Origin: Gp6-AA40 sp963772955
GTDB lineage: Bacteria; Acidobacteriota; Vicinamibacteria; Vicinamibacterales; UBA2999
Reading direction: 5' to 3'
NCBI GenBank assembly: GCA_963772955.1
Contig: CAVYZF010000001.1
Span: 62,001-126,000 of the forward strand
Length of the DNA: 64,000 nt
Of the stretch, positions 49,998 through 58,216 are shown in pieces (positions within the stretch are counted from its first letter, which is position 1; each line of letters begins with the position of its first letter). Below the pieces are notes generated by a model. It was not told where the DNA came from. It saw only the letters and a program-made list of their open reading frames with translations, and ran no database searches. Made by a program: the position numbers and the translations under genes.

Positions 49998-50669
49998 GTG
50001 AGCCTTCTCTCTGAACACGATCGACGCATCGTCCAGGAGCACCTCGCGAAGATTGAGCAGCCGGTCACCCTCCTGCTGTTCACGCAAACGATTGGTGCGC
50101 CCGAGACCGCGTTGATCGCGCGCCAGGTCCTCGACGAACTCGCCAGTCTCAACGATCTGATTCGAGTCGAAGAGGCCAACTTCGTCCTCGAGAAGGACCG
50201 GGCCGCGCAGTACGGCATCGATCACATCCCGGCAATCGTGCTCCTGTCTGGGGAGAGCGATACGAGGATGCGCTTTCTTGGGGCGCCAGCAGGCTACGAG
50301 TTCATGTCGCTCGTCGAGGCCGTCATCCTGGCTGGCACGAACGACTCGCAGCTCGATCCCGAGAGCCGCGCGCTCATCGCTGCAAACGTCAGCGCGCCGG
50401 TCGACATTCAAGTCTTCGTCACGCCGACGTGCCCACACTGCCCGCGCGCCGTGTCGCTCGCACATCGGATGGCACGCGAAAGTGCCCACATTCGCGCGAC
50501 CTGCGTCGAAGCGACGGAGTTCATGGATCTGTCGCGGAAGTTCCGCGTGACAGGCGTTCCGAAAATAGTCGTCAACGAGTCGATCGAGATCCTCGGGGCG
50601 CTTCCCGAGGAGTTGTTCGTGCGGGGAGTGCTCGGCTTGCCGGAAGCCGATCCGCCTCCGAGCGCCTAG
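49998..50669 (+). CDS. PDO-like tandem thioredoxin/glutaredoxin protein
   Basis: The 223-aa protein has two thioredoxin folds. The C-terminal one has the active site TPTCPHCPRA and the cis-proline GVPKIV. The N-terminal one has lost the Cys pair (FTQTIGAPE). This matches the glutaredoxin-like protein disulfide oxidoreductase (PDO) layout with one dead domain. It is cytoplasmic, as no signal peptide is seen. It may keep a partner thiol reduced; the partner is unknown. Confidence 0.8.
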   Translation: MSLLSEHDRRIVQEHLAKIEQPVTLLLFTQTIGAPETALIARQVLDELASLNDLIRVEEANFVLEKDRAAQYGIDHIPAIVLLSGESDTRMRFLGAPAGYEFMSLVEAVILAGTNDSQLDPESRALIAANVSAPVDIQVFVTPTCPHCPRAVSLAHRMARESAHIRATCVEATEFMDLSRKFRVTGVPKIVVNESIEILGALPEELFVRGVLGLPEADPPPSA

Positions 50670-50670
50670 C

Positions 50671-51339
50671 TCAGTTCGTCGTCGCGGGTGCGGCGCTCGC
50701 GTCGATCGTCGCGCTCTTCACGAAATCCAGCTTCGGGTATTCGGCCAGCAGATACGCGTTGCCGTCTCGCAGAATGCGGCGCTGGTCGGGAACGTTCTGG
50801 CGGCCGTATCCGCTGTACAAACGATCGGCCACCTCCATCCCGCTCACCACTTCGCCAAAGGGCGCGAACCCGTCCGCATCGAGATAGCTGTTGTCCTTGT
50901 AGTTGATGAAGATCATCGTGTAGCTGGAGTTGGGGCTCGATTCGCGCGTGAAGCTGACGAACCCTCGCGTATTGCTCTTCTTCGCGGGCTCATCCTTGAG
51001 ATTCGCCGTTCTCCAGGCTGCCTGCACGGACGGATCGGCGTGCAGACCAAACTGCGCCATGAATCCACTGAGGACGCGGAAGAATCGTGAGTCGTTGTAA
51101 AAGCCGTTCTTCACGAGGTTGTAGAACCGGTCGGCTGCGAGAGGCGCCCACTCTCGCTCGACGGCGATGACAAAAACGCCCTGGTTGGTGTCAACGCGAG
51201 CTCGGAACTGATCGGGCGCACGCTCGTTGAGCTGGGCAGGATCCTTGAGCTTTTCGATGTTGACCTGAGCATTCAACGACGCGACCACCGCGACCGCAAT
51301 AACGGTGGCGACTACGCCTGTGCGAACCTGGACTGGCAT
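50671..51339 (-). CDS. Exported cyclophilin-type peptidyl-prolyl isomerase
   Basis: From ATG 51339 the product is 222 aa with a signal peptide (VRTGVVATVIAVAVVASLNA). The cyclophilin fold shows FVIAVEREWAPLAADRFYNL, FFRVLSGFMAQFGLHADP, TRGFVSFTRESSPNSSYTMI and FAPFGEVVSGMEVADRLY. It should speed proline isomerisation in periplasmic proteins. The upstream extension of the frame would read through the tRNA and is rejected. It lies downstream of tRNA-Ser. Confidence 0.88.
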   Translation of the reverse strand: MPVQVRTGVVATVIAVAVVASLNAQVNIEKLKDPAQLNERAPDQFRARVDTNQGVFVIAVEREWAPLAADRFYNLVKNGFYNDSRFFRVLSGFMAQFGLHADPSVQAAWRTANLKDEPAKKSNTRGFVSFTRESSPNSSYTMIFINYKDNSYLDADGFAPFGEVVSGMEVADRLYSGYGRQNVPDQRRILRDGNAYLLAEYPKLDFVKSATIDASAAPATTN

Positions 51340-51426
51340 CGTTCTGTGTCCCGTAAATCGACGGTCCACCTTCGCTTGGCTTGCCAACCGTAGCTCGCGC
51401 GGAAGTTGGCAAGCGCGAGCGAAGGT

Positions 51427-51516
51427 TGGCGGAGAGAGAGGGATTCGAACCCCCGGGCCCGTTTCCGAGCCAACGGTTTTCAAGACCGCCGCCTTAAACC
51501 ACTCGGCCATCTCTCC
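51427..51516 (-). tRNA. tRNA-Ser(UGA), CCA encoded
   Basis: The minus-strand sequence starts GGAGAGATGGCCGAGTGG and pairs with TCTCTCC at the 3' end. The anticodon loop is CTTGAAAAC, with anticodon TGA. A long variable arm (TTGGCTCGG...CCCGGGG region) and the T-loop GGTTCGAATC are seen, as expected for a class II serine tRNA. Discriminator G and CCA are encoded. It sits between serS and the cyclophilin gene. Confidence 0.95.
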
Positions 51517-51544
51517 GTGCGAGCACGCACCCACTGAACCAATT

Positions 51545-51572
51545 GAACCCCTGAACCCCTGAACCCCTGAAC
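51545..51572. repeat. 8-bp tandem repeat after serS
   Basis: GAACCCCT is repeated three and a half times directly next to the serS stop, before tRNA-Ser. The unit reads AGGGGTTC on the other strand. It looks like a slippage repeat. No function is evident. Confidence 0.6.
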
Positions 51573-52855
51573 TAGTTTGCCTTGATCACCGACGCGCCGT
51601 CCATGAACGGACGCAGTGCATCAGGTATCACCACTGACCCGTCGACCTGCTGAAAGTTTTCGAGCACCGCGACGAGCGTGCGTCCGACAGCGAGGCCGGA
51701 TCCGTTCAGCGTGTGCACAAATTCGGCCTTCCCTGTGCCACCGGGCCGGAACTTGATGTTTGCCCTGCGCGCCTGAAAGGCCTCCGTGTTGGTGCAAGAC
51801 GAAATCTCCCGATACGTATTCTGGCCCGGCAACCAGACCTCGATGTCGTACGTCTTGGCCGACGCGAATCCCATATCACCCGTACAGAGGAGCACAGTGC
51901 GATAGGGAAGCTCGAGTCGCTTGAGGACTTCTTCGGCGGACGCCGTCAGCCGTTCTAGTTCGTGGTACGACTCGCCAGGTTCGGTGAACGCCATCAATTC
52001 GACTTTGTCGAACTGATGCTGACGTATGAGTCCGCGCACGTCCGCGCCGTACGATCCCGCCTCGCTGCGAAAGCACGGGGTGTACGCCGTGTATCGGATC
52101 GGGAGCGAACGGTCGATGATCTCTCCCCGGTGCATGTTGGTGAGCGGCACTTCGGCCGTCGGCACCATGAACAGATCCCAGTCGCCGGCGATCTTGAAGA
52201 GGTCCGCCTCGAACTTGGGAAGGTTGCCTGTTCCGGTCAACGACGCACTGTTCACCATGAATGGCGGCTCGACTTCTGTATAACCGTGGCTCGTGGTGTG
52301 CAAATGCAGCATGAAATTGATTAACGCGCGCGCCAGGCGCGCGCCGCCGCCGATCAAGACCGAGAACCTAGCGCCCGCGATCTTGGTGCCGCGCTCGAAG
52401 TCGATGATGCCGAGCGCTGGACCGAGATCCCAGTGCGGCTGCACATGGAAATCAAACGTCCGTGGTGTTCCGTGCTTCCGCACCTCGACGTTGTCGGCGC
52501 TGCTTTTTCCCACCGGCACGCTGTCGTGCGGAATATTGGGAATGGTCAGCAGCCCGCGATTACGCCGCAGCTCGACTGCGTCCTGTTCGACGCTTAGCTG
52601 CTTGATCTGCTGGGCTCGCTCCCGATTGGCTTCGGTGATCTTGCTGGAATCGAGGCCCTGCCTCTTCGCTTTGGCCACTTGGTCGGCGGCCGTGTTTTGT
52701 TCGCGCCTCAGGGCTTCGATCTCCGGCAGAATTCGCCGGCGGCGCGTTTCCAGTATGGCCAGGTCTTCGAGCTCGCTCGAGGCGTCGATTCCACGCTTCT
52801 GCAACGCTGTTCGCAGAACCGCAATGTTGTCGCGCAATATCGCCGGATCGATCAT
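51572..52855 (-). CDS. serS: Seryl-tRNA synthetase
   Basis: From ATG 52855 the product is 427 aa, the normal length. The N-terminal coiled-coil arm (residues 1-100) is followed by the class II core: LIGGGARLARALINFML (motif 1 side), TEVEPPFMVN, CFRSEAGSYGADVRGL (motif 2) and SGLAVGRTLVAVLENFQ (motif 3). It charges tRNA-Ser with serine in the cytoplasm. The matching tRNA-Ser(UGA) gene lies 55 nt downstream on the same strand. It is divergent from galU. Confidence 0.96.
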   Translation of the reverse strand: MIDPAILRDNIAVLRTALQKRGIDASSELEDLAILETRRRRILPEIEALRREQNTAADQVAKAKRQGLDSSKITEANRERAQQIKQLSVEQDAVELRRNRGLLTIPNIPHDSVPVGKSSADNVEVRKHGTPRTFDFHVQPHWDLGPALGIIDFERGTKIAGARFSVLIGGGARLARALINFMLHLHTTSHGYTEVEPPFMVNSASLTGTGNLPKFEADLFKIAGDWDLFMVPTAEVPLTNMHRGEIIDRSLPIRYTAYTPCFRSEAGSYGADVRGLIRQHQFDKVELMAFTEPGESYHELERLTASAEEVLKRLELPYRTVLLCTGDMGFASAKTYDIEVWLPGQNTYREISSCTNTEAFQARRANIKFRPGGTGKAEFVHTLNGSGLAVGRTLVAVLENFQQVDGSVVIPDALRPFMDGASVIKAN

Positions 52856-52888
52856 GTTGCCGATTCTACCTGCGGTAGGATGTCGAAC

Positions 52889-53782
52889 ATGGAGCGATCT
52901 CTCAGAAAGGCCGTATTTCCGGCCGCTGGTCTTGGCACGCGCTTCCTGCCTGCGACCAAAGTGATTCCGAAGGAAATGCTGGCGCTCGTCGACAAACCGA
53001 TCATCCAGTACGGTGTCGAGGAGGCCCTCCAGTCCGGCATCGATAACGTCATCCTCGTGACGAGCCGAGGCAAGAGCACGATGGAGGATCACTTCGACGT
53101 CGCATACGAACTGGAGAGTGTCCTCGAGCGTCGTGGGAAAACGGAGCAACTCGAGATTGTTCGTCACCTCTCAAAGCGGATCAAAGTATCGTCGGTGCGA
53201 CAAGGAGAGCCACTCGGGCTGGGACACGCAGTTCTTGTTGCCAAAGAGGTCGTTGGCGATGAACCGTTCGCCGTCGTGCTGCCCGACGATGTCATCGACG
53301 CTGCACCGCCAGCACTGCGCCAGATGATGGATGTGTTCGAGCGCGTGGGTGGCCCTGTCATCGCCGTGGAGCGCGTGCCGCCGGAGGACGTTTCCAGCTA
53401 CGGCATCGTGGCGATCGACGACAGCGATCTCGGCCCTGGCGTCCATCGCATCGTCGACCTTGTCGAAAAACCGCCGAGAGACGAGGCGCCCTCCAATTTG
53501 GCGATCATCGGTCGCTACATCCTGACCCCCGATATCTTTCCGGCGTTACAGGACACCGCGAGCGACCGGACCGGAGAGATTCAGCTCACCAACGGCATGC
53601 GACGCCTGCTCGAGAAACGCCCGCTGTATGCGTGCGAGATCTCCGGTGTGCGACACGACGCCGGGAACAAGCTCGGATTCCTGAAGGCGACGGCATACTT
53701 CGCCCTCAAGCGCCCCGAGTTCGCGGAGGCGTTCCGTCGCTATCTCGAAACGCTCGACAAACCAGTGGGAACGACGCCCTGA
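52889..53782 (+). CDS. galU: UTP-glucose-1-phosphate uridylyltransferase
   Basis: From ATG 52889 the product is 297 aa. AGGA lies 8 nt upstream, which favours it over ATG 52880. The nucleotidyltransferase motif VFPAAGLGTRFLPATKVIPK is followed by PIIQYGVEEAL, VVLPDDVIDA and the C-terminal AYFALKRPEF. It makes UDP-glucose from UTP and glucose-1-phosphate for envelope polysaccharides. It is divergent from serS. Confidence 0.94.
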   Translation: MERSLRKAVFPAAGLGTRFLPATKVIPKEMLALVDKPIIQYGVEEALQSGIDNVILVTSRGKSTMEDHFDVAYELESVLERRGKTEQLEIVRHLSKRIKVSSVRQGEPLGLGHAVLVAKEVVGDEPFAVVLPDDVIDAAPPALRQMMDVFERVGGPVIAVERVPPEDVSSYGIVAIDDSDLGPGVHRIVDLVEKPPRDEAPSNLAIIGRYILTPDIFPALQDTASDRTGEIQLTNGMRRLLEKRPLYACEISGVRHDAGNKLGFLKATAYFALKRPEFAEAFRRYLETLDKPVGTTP

Positions 53783-53801
53783 ACGCGCGTCGAAGGACTC
53801 T

Positions 53802-54116
53802 CTAATCGGATGACGCTGGCTTCGCCGCGGGCGCGGCCGTGTCCGTCTTGGAAGTCGTCGAGTCGCTGCTGGTGGACTTTGAGTCCGACGTTGACGAGGG
53901 CGTGCTCGAAGACTCGCCGCCGCCAGACTTCCCCTTCTGCGCATAGTCAGTGATGTACCAGCCCGATCCCTTGAACTGAATCGCCGGCGAGGAGATCAAC
54001 CGCTGCACTGGTCCCTTCCCGCACAACGTGCACTCCTGCAGCTCGGGATCGGAGAACTTCCGGATCACTTCAAATCGGCGATGGCACACCTCGCACTGAT
54101 ATTCGTAGAGCGGCAT
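53802..54116 (-). CDS. FmdB-type zinc-ribbon protein with Ser/Thr-rich tail
   Basis: From ATG 54116 the product is 104 aa, behind AGGAAGCGAGAG. It starts MPLYEYQCEVCHRRFEVI and has the second pair CTLCG, the FmdB zinc ribbon. FKGSGWYITDYAQKG is the conserved block that follows. The last 35 residues are Ser/Thr/Ala-rich and likely disordered. The family role is not established. It starts 10 nt after the DUF885 gene, same strand. Confidence 0.86.
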   Translation of the reverse strand: MPLYEYQCEVCHRRFEVIRKFSDPELQECTLCGKGPVQRLISSPAIQFKGSGWYITDYAQKGKSGGGESSSTPSSTSDSKSTSSDSTTSKTDTAAPAAKPASSD

Positions 54117-54126
54117 CTCTCGCTTC

Positions 54127-55785
54127 CTACTCCAGTGACGCGTCCACGGTCTCGCCGAGCAGGAGTTGTCGCAGCGCCCAGAAGGGCGCGCTTCCCTGCG
54201 AGAGGACCGCATCATGGAATCCTCGTAGCGAGTACTTGCCGCCCTGTTTCTCTTTGTAGTCGCGGCGCAGCTTCAACATCATCAACTTGCCCAGGGAGTA
54301 CACCAGGTAAGTTGGGTCGAACGTGCCGCGCTCCGCTTCCCGCCGGGCAGTCGTCTCTTCGAGGAACGCTTCATCACGGAAGAAGCGCATGCCCTGCTCG
54401 ACGGAGAGATCCTCACAGTGCAATCGAATGGCAACGATGAAACGCGCGAGGCGCACGAGCGCTTCTGCTAGCTGGCCGAGTCTGATCGTGACGTCGCCGC
54501 GCCGGAACCCCGCTTCGACCATCATGTGCTCGCAGTAGTGAGCCCAGCCCTCGACGAACGACGCCGGCGCGAATAGCGTCGACTTGCGGACCTTCGACTC
54601 GACCTGGCGCAGATGACGGAAGTGGAGGAAGTGCCCCGGATAGACCTCGTGGATCGAGATGTTCCAGAGCGTCGGGATGTTGAAGTCCCGGAGGTGTTCC
54701 TTCTGTCGATCGGCTGACCAGCTTCGATCGACGTCGGTCAGGTAGTAGTACGCCCGACTCGGTTTGCTTTCGAATGGGCCCGGCGTCCACATGCTCGCAA
54801 AAGCCCAGCGATAGAAGTCAGGCGATGGCGCGACGACGACCGGCTCGGAGTCGGGCAGCGTCACGAGGTCCTGCGACCGAAGGAATTCCTCGAGCTCGCC
54901 GACCTGCGCTTCGGCGACCGCGATCAACTGGCCCGGCGCGGGATGCTGCTCTTTTGCCTTGCGCCATGCTTCGATGGGATCACCGCCGTTCAACCGGCCG
55001 GCAACCTTGCGAAACTCCTCTTGAACGGCACTGAGCTCCCGCAGCGCGATCGCGAGGAGCCGATCGGAGCTGATGTCGACGCCGTCTTCGAGCTTCAGTT
55101 TCTTTTCGAATCGCTCGCGCCCAAGTCGAAACGACGCTTTCGCGCGCGGCGCGAGATCCGTCTCGAGATACTCGAGATACGACGTGATCGCTGTCGCAGC
55201 CTCGGTCGATGTATCCGCAAGATCACCGAGGATGTGCAGATCGTCGAGGCCGGAGAACGCGCGCGGAAGGTCCGACTCTATGAAGCGCAGCGTGCCGCGC
55301 CAGCTCTCGAGTCCAACCTTCACGAATATGCCGGGACAGTCTTTGATGTTGTCGCGAGCCGCCTGCACGAGTCGGGGAACCTGGCGAAGCTTCGAGACCA
55401 CTCGGCGTGCGCGCTCGGCTTCGGGCGCGTACGCAAAGAGAGCCTGACCCGCCAGGCTGCTGCCGATGATCTCCGCGTAGATCTGGGGATTCCGCTCCCA
55501 GGACCGGACGACCTCCAGCTCGTACATCCGCGCTTCGATGCCGGCCGCCACGATCGGATGGTCCACCCGTTCGACGCCAGACAGGTGCGTGGTGTCGATC
55601 TGATGGAGGCGACGGCCGAAGCCGGATAACGTGCGGACGTGCGCGTCGATCGCCTGGCGGCTCAGATCCTCGAGCAGATCGTCATGCGCGTGGACGCCGT
55701 CCAAGCCGGCATAGCTCGGTAGAGCCTCGTGCAGGTACGCGAGGTAATCGTCGACGAAGTGCGGAAATGGCTCCGATGGGTACAT
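54127..55785 (-). CDS. DUF885 family putative metallopeptidase
   Basis: The 552-aa protein has the DUF885 zinc signature HEVYPGHFLHF (HExxxxH) near residue 383. A later segment, FVEGWAHYCEHMM, supplies a third ligand (Glu). The rest is helical, as in M3/M32-type peptidases and dehydratase-like relatives. It has no signal peptide, so a cytoplasmic hydrolase is likely. The substrate is unknown. Confidence 0.87.
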   Translation of the reverse strand: MYPSEPFPHFVDDYLAYLHEALPSYAGLDGVHAHDDLLEDLSRQAIDAHVRTLSGFGRRLHQIDTTHLSGVERVDHPIVAAGIEARMYELEVVRSWERNPQIYAEIIGSSLAGQALFAYAPEAERARRVVSKLRQVPRLVQAARDNIKDCPGIFVKVGLESWRGTLRFIESDLPRAFSGLDDLHILGDLADTSTEAATAITSYLEYLETDLAPRAKASFRLGRERFEKKLKLEDGVDISSDRLLAIALRELSAVQEEFRKVAGRLNGGDPIEAWRKAKEQHPAPGQLIAVAEAQVGELEEFLRSQDLVTLPDSEPVVVAPSPDFYRWAFASMWTPGPFESKPSRAYYYLTDVDRSWSADRQKEHLRDFNIPTLWNISIHEVYPGHFLHFRHLRQVESKVRKSTLFAPASFVEGWAHYCEHMMVEAGFRRGDVTIRLGQLAEALVRLARFIVAIRLHCEDLSVEQGMRFFRDEAFLEETTARREAERGTFDPTYLVYSLGKLMMLKLRRDYKEKQGGKYSLRGFHDAVLSQGSAPFWALRQLLLGETVDASLE

Positions 55786-55842
55786 ACCCGGATGTTGTTC
55801 TGCGTAGTGCCGCCCCTCGGGGAGCGCTCATCCTGTCAATGG

Positions 55843-55848
55843 TACAAT
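55843..55848 (+). promoter_or_regulatory. Candidate -10 box (TACAAT) for rsmI
   Basis: TACAAT lies 19 nt before the rsmI ATG at 55868. No good -35 is visible 16-18 nt upstream. The position is plausible for the start of a transcript that may include rsmI and glmU. Confidence 0.35.
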
Positions 55849-55867
55849 AACCTCACGTCCACAGGCG

Positions 55868-56722
55868 ATGTCCGGAACGCTGTTCGTGGTCGCAACTCCC
55901 CTCGGGAACATGGAGGATGTGACCTTCCGCGCGATTCGCGTCCTGCGCGAGGTCGATCTCATTGCGGCTGAAGACACTCGCCGTACGGCTCGATTGCTGA
56001 GCCATTATGCGATTTCCACCCCTTCCGTCAGTTTCCATCAACACAACGTTCGGACGAGGCTGCCGCAACTTCTATCTCGGCTCGAGGCTGGGAAGAATGT
56101 GGCCCTGGTGACGGATGCAGGAACACCTGGTGTTTCGGATCCCGGTGTCGAGCTCGTCGAGGCGTGCATTACAGCGCAGATCGCGGTGGATCCGATCCCG
56201 GGCGCCAGCGCCCCTCTGACTGCTGCCGTTGCGTCTGGTTTCCCCCTCATTCCGCTGACAATCTTCGGGTTTCCCCCGCGTCGGTCAAAAGACAGAAAGG
56301 AATGGTTCTCTCGAACTCTGGAGATTCCGCACACCTTTAGTTTCTTCGAAAGTCCCCATAGGATTGCCATGACGCTGTCTGAGTTGCGGCCAATGTTGGG
56401 CGAACGACAGATTATGATCGGTCGAGAGCTGACAAAACGTCACCAGGAGTTTCTCAGGGGTCCTGTTGCCACGACGATGGCTCGGCTTTCGGACGCGAAA
56501 GGCGAGATAACAGTCGTAATTGGGCCAATAAACGCTGACGATATGTTGAATGACCAAGAACGCGCTGTGGATGCGGTTGCTAGCGCCGTGGAAATGTTTG
56601 GTCGATTAACCAACGGCGGGGACTCCAGACGTGCCGCGCTTTCAAAAGCGGCGCGTGCATTCTCTGTCCCGGCTCGAGTCGTCTATGCGGCGGTGGAAGA
56701 GGCCAAGAAGTCTGTTGAGTGA
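55868..56722 (+). CDS. rsmI: 16S rRNA (cytidine(1402)-2'-O)-methyltransferase
   Basis: The 284-aa product has the RsmI signature: LFVVATPLGNMEDVTFRAIR at the start, AAEDTRRTARLL, VALVTDAGTPGVSDPGVELV and FPPRRSKDRKEW. It methylates the 2'-O of C1402 in 16S rRNA with SAM. Base composition is lower in GC (31 of 60 in each of two counted lines, 56341-56460) than in glmU (43 of 60 in 57001-57060), which could reflect transfer or relaxed selection. The C-terminal domain is complete. glmU follows 55 nt downstream. Confidence 0.93.
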   Translation: MSGTLFVVATPLGNMEDVTFRAIRVLREVDLIAAEDTRRTARLLSHYAISTPSVSFHQHNVRTRLPQLLSRLEAGKNVALVTDAGTPGVSDPGVELVEACITAQIAVDPIPGASAPLTAAVASGFPLIPLTIFGFPPRRSKDRKEWFSRTLEIPHTFSFFESPHRIAMTLSELRPMLGERQIMIGRELTKRHQEFLRGPVATTMARLSDAKGEITVVIGPINADDMLNDQERAVDAVASAVEMFGRLTNGGDSRRAALSKAARAFSVPARVVYAAVEEAKKSVE

Positions 56723-56777
56723 CCGTTCGAGATAGGGCTTAACCGGGTTCAGTTTTTGCGTCAGAGTTGAGACTTCG

Positions 56778-58211
56778 ATGAGTTCCACCGCGACCCACGT
56801 GGTGATTCTGGCCGCCGGCCAGGGCACCCGCATGAAGTCGAGCCAGCCGAAAGTGCTCCACAGGGTGCCAGGCGGCTCCATGCTGAATCGCATCATTCGG
56901 ATATCGGAGGCACTTTCTCCCGAAACGCTCACTGTTGTCGTCGGACACGGAGCGGATGCCGTTCGAGCCCATTTGGGCGAGCAGGCGAACGTACAGTTTG
57001 CCCTCCAGCAACCGCAACTCGGAACGGCGCACGCGCTCCTCCAGGTAGCGCCCCTGCTCGCGGGCCGAACGGGAACGCTGGTGCTGCTGTCGGGCGATGT
57101 TCCGCTCCTGACGGCCGCGACATTGAAGAATCTGGTCAGCGTCCACTGTGGTGCCCAGGCCGCAGCCACTGTGGTGACGGCCACGGTTGAACGTCCCTTT
57201 GGCTACGGGCGAATGGTTCGAGTCGATGGCGAGGTCGCACGGATCGTCGAGGAACGGGACGCGTCGCCGGCAGAGCGCCAGATCCGGGAAATCAACAGCG
57301 GCATCTACGCGTTCGACCTGGCGCCACTGTTTGATTCCCTCGCCAGCATTGCGACGCAGAACGCGCAGGGCGAGTACTACCTCACCGATCTCGTCGCGAT
57401 TTACAGGCGGCGCAAGCTCCTGGTGAAGACCGTCCTCGTCGACGATCCTCAAGAGGTCCGTGGAATTAACAGCCGAACCGAGTTGGCGGAGGTAAGCAGG
57501 CTCGTGAGACAGAAGAAGAACGAAGAGCTCATGGCGGCGGGAGTGACTCTGGTCGATCCCGCGGCAACCTACATCGATCCGGATGTCGAAATCGGCGCTG
57601 ACACCGTCATCCATCCTGGCGTGATCATCGAGGGCCGAACACGCATCGGTGCGGCCTGCGAGATCCACGCCCACGTCACCATCACCGACACAGAAATCGG
57701 TGACCACGTCACCATCAAGAGTTTTTCCGTCATCACGAGCTCACGCATCGATGCCGGCGCGCAACTCGGGCCGTTCGCGCACTTGCGCCCCGAGACAGTG
57801 GTCGGCGAGGGCGCCAGGATCGGCAACTTCGTCGAGCTCAAGAAGACAACCCTTGGCCCGCATTCGAAGGCCAGTCACCTCTCGTATCTCGGGAACGCGA
57901 CGATCGGAGCCAACGTGAACGTCGGCGCAGGAACCATCACCTGCAACTACGACGGCGAGCACAAACACGAGACCGTGATTGAAGACGGTGCCTTCATCGG
58001 CAGCGACTCCCAGTTGATCGCTCCGGTGCGCGTCGGAAAAGGCGCATACGTTGCGGCCGGGTCGTCGATCACGCAGGATGTTCCCGCTGGTGCGCTCGGC
58101 ATCGCTCGCAGCCGTCAGTCGGTCGTTGATGGCTGGGTCGAACGCAGGAAGCAAGACTCGTCGAACACGGCAACCACTTCTCGAAAGGACGCGGGAAAAC
58201 CCGCGCACTAA
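56778..58211 (+). CDS. glmU: Bifunctional GlmU (N-acetylglucosamine-1-P uridyltransferase / acetyltransferase)
   Basis: The 477-aa protein has an N-terminal uridyltransferase (LAAGQGTRMKSSQPKVLHRV, PLGTAHALLQ-like QPQLGTAHALL, LSGDVPLL, FGYGRMVR) and a C-terminal left-handed beta-helix with hexapeptide repeats. The acetyltransferase block is NFVELKKTTLGPHSKASHLS, then NVNVGAGTITCNYDGEHKH. It makes UDP-GlcNAc for peptidoglycan and lipid A. It lies 5 nt before glmS, an operon in the same pathway. Confidence 0.96.
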   Translation: MSSTATHVVILAAGQGTRMKSSQPKVLHRVPGGSMLNRIIRISEALSPETLTVVVGHGADAVRAHLGEQANVQFALQQPQLGTAHALLQVAPLLAGRTGTLVLLSGDVPLLTAATLKNLVSVHCGAQAAATVVTATVERPFGYGRMVRVDGEVARIVEERDASPAERQIREINSGIYAFDLAPLFDSLASIATQNAQGEYYLTDLVAIYRRRKLLVKTVLVDDPQEVRGINSRTELAEVSRLVRQKKNEELMAAGVTLVDPAATYIDPDVEIGADTVIHPGVIIEGRTRIGAACEIHAHVTITDTEIGDHVTIKSFSVITSSRIDAGAQLGPFAHLRPETVVGEGARIGNFVELKKTTLGPHSKASHLSYLGNATIGANVNVGAGTITCNYDGEHKHETVIEDGAFIGSDSQLIAPVRVGKGAYVAAGSSITQDVPAGALGIARSRQSVVDGWVERRKQDSSNTATTSRKDAGKPAH

Positions 58212-58216
58212 ACCGT

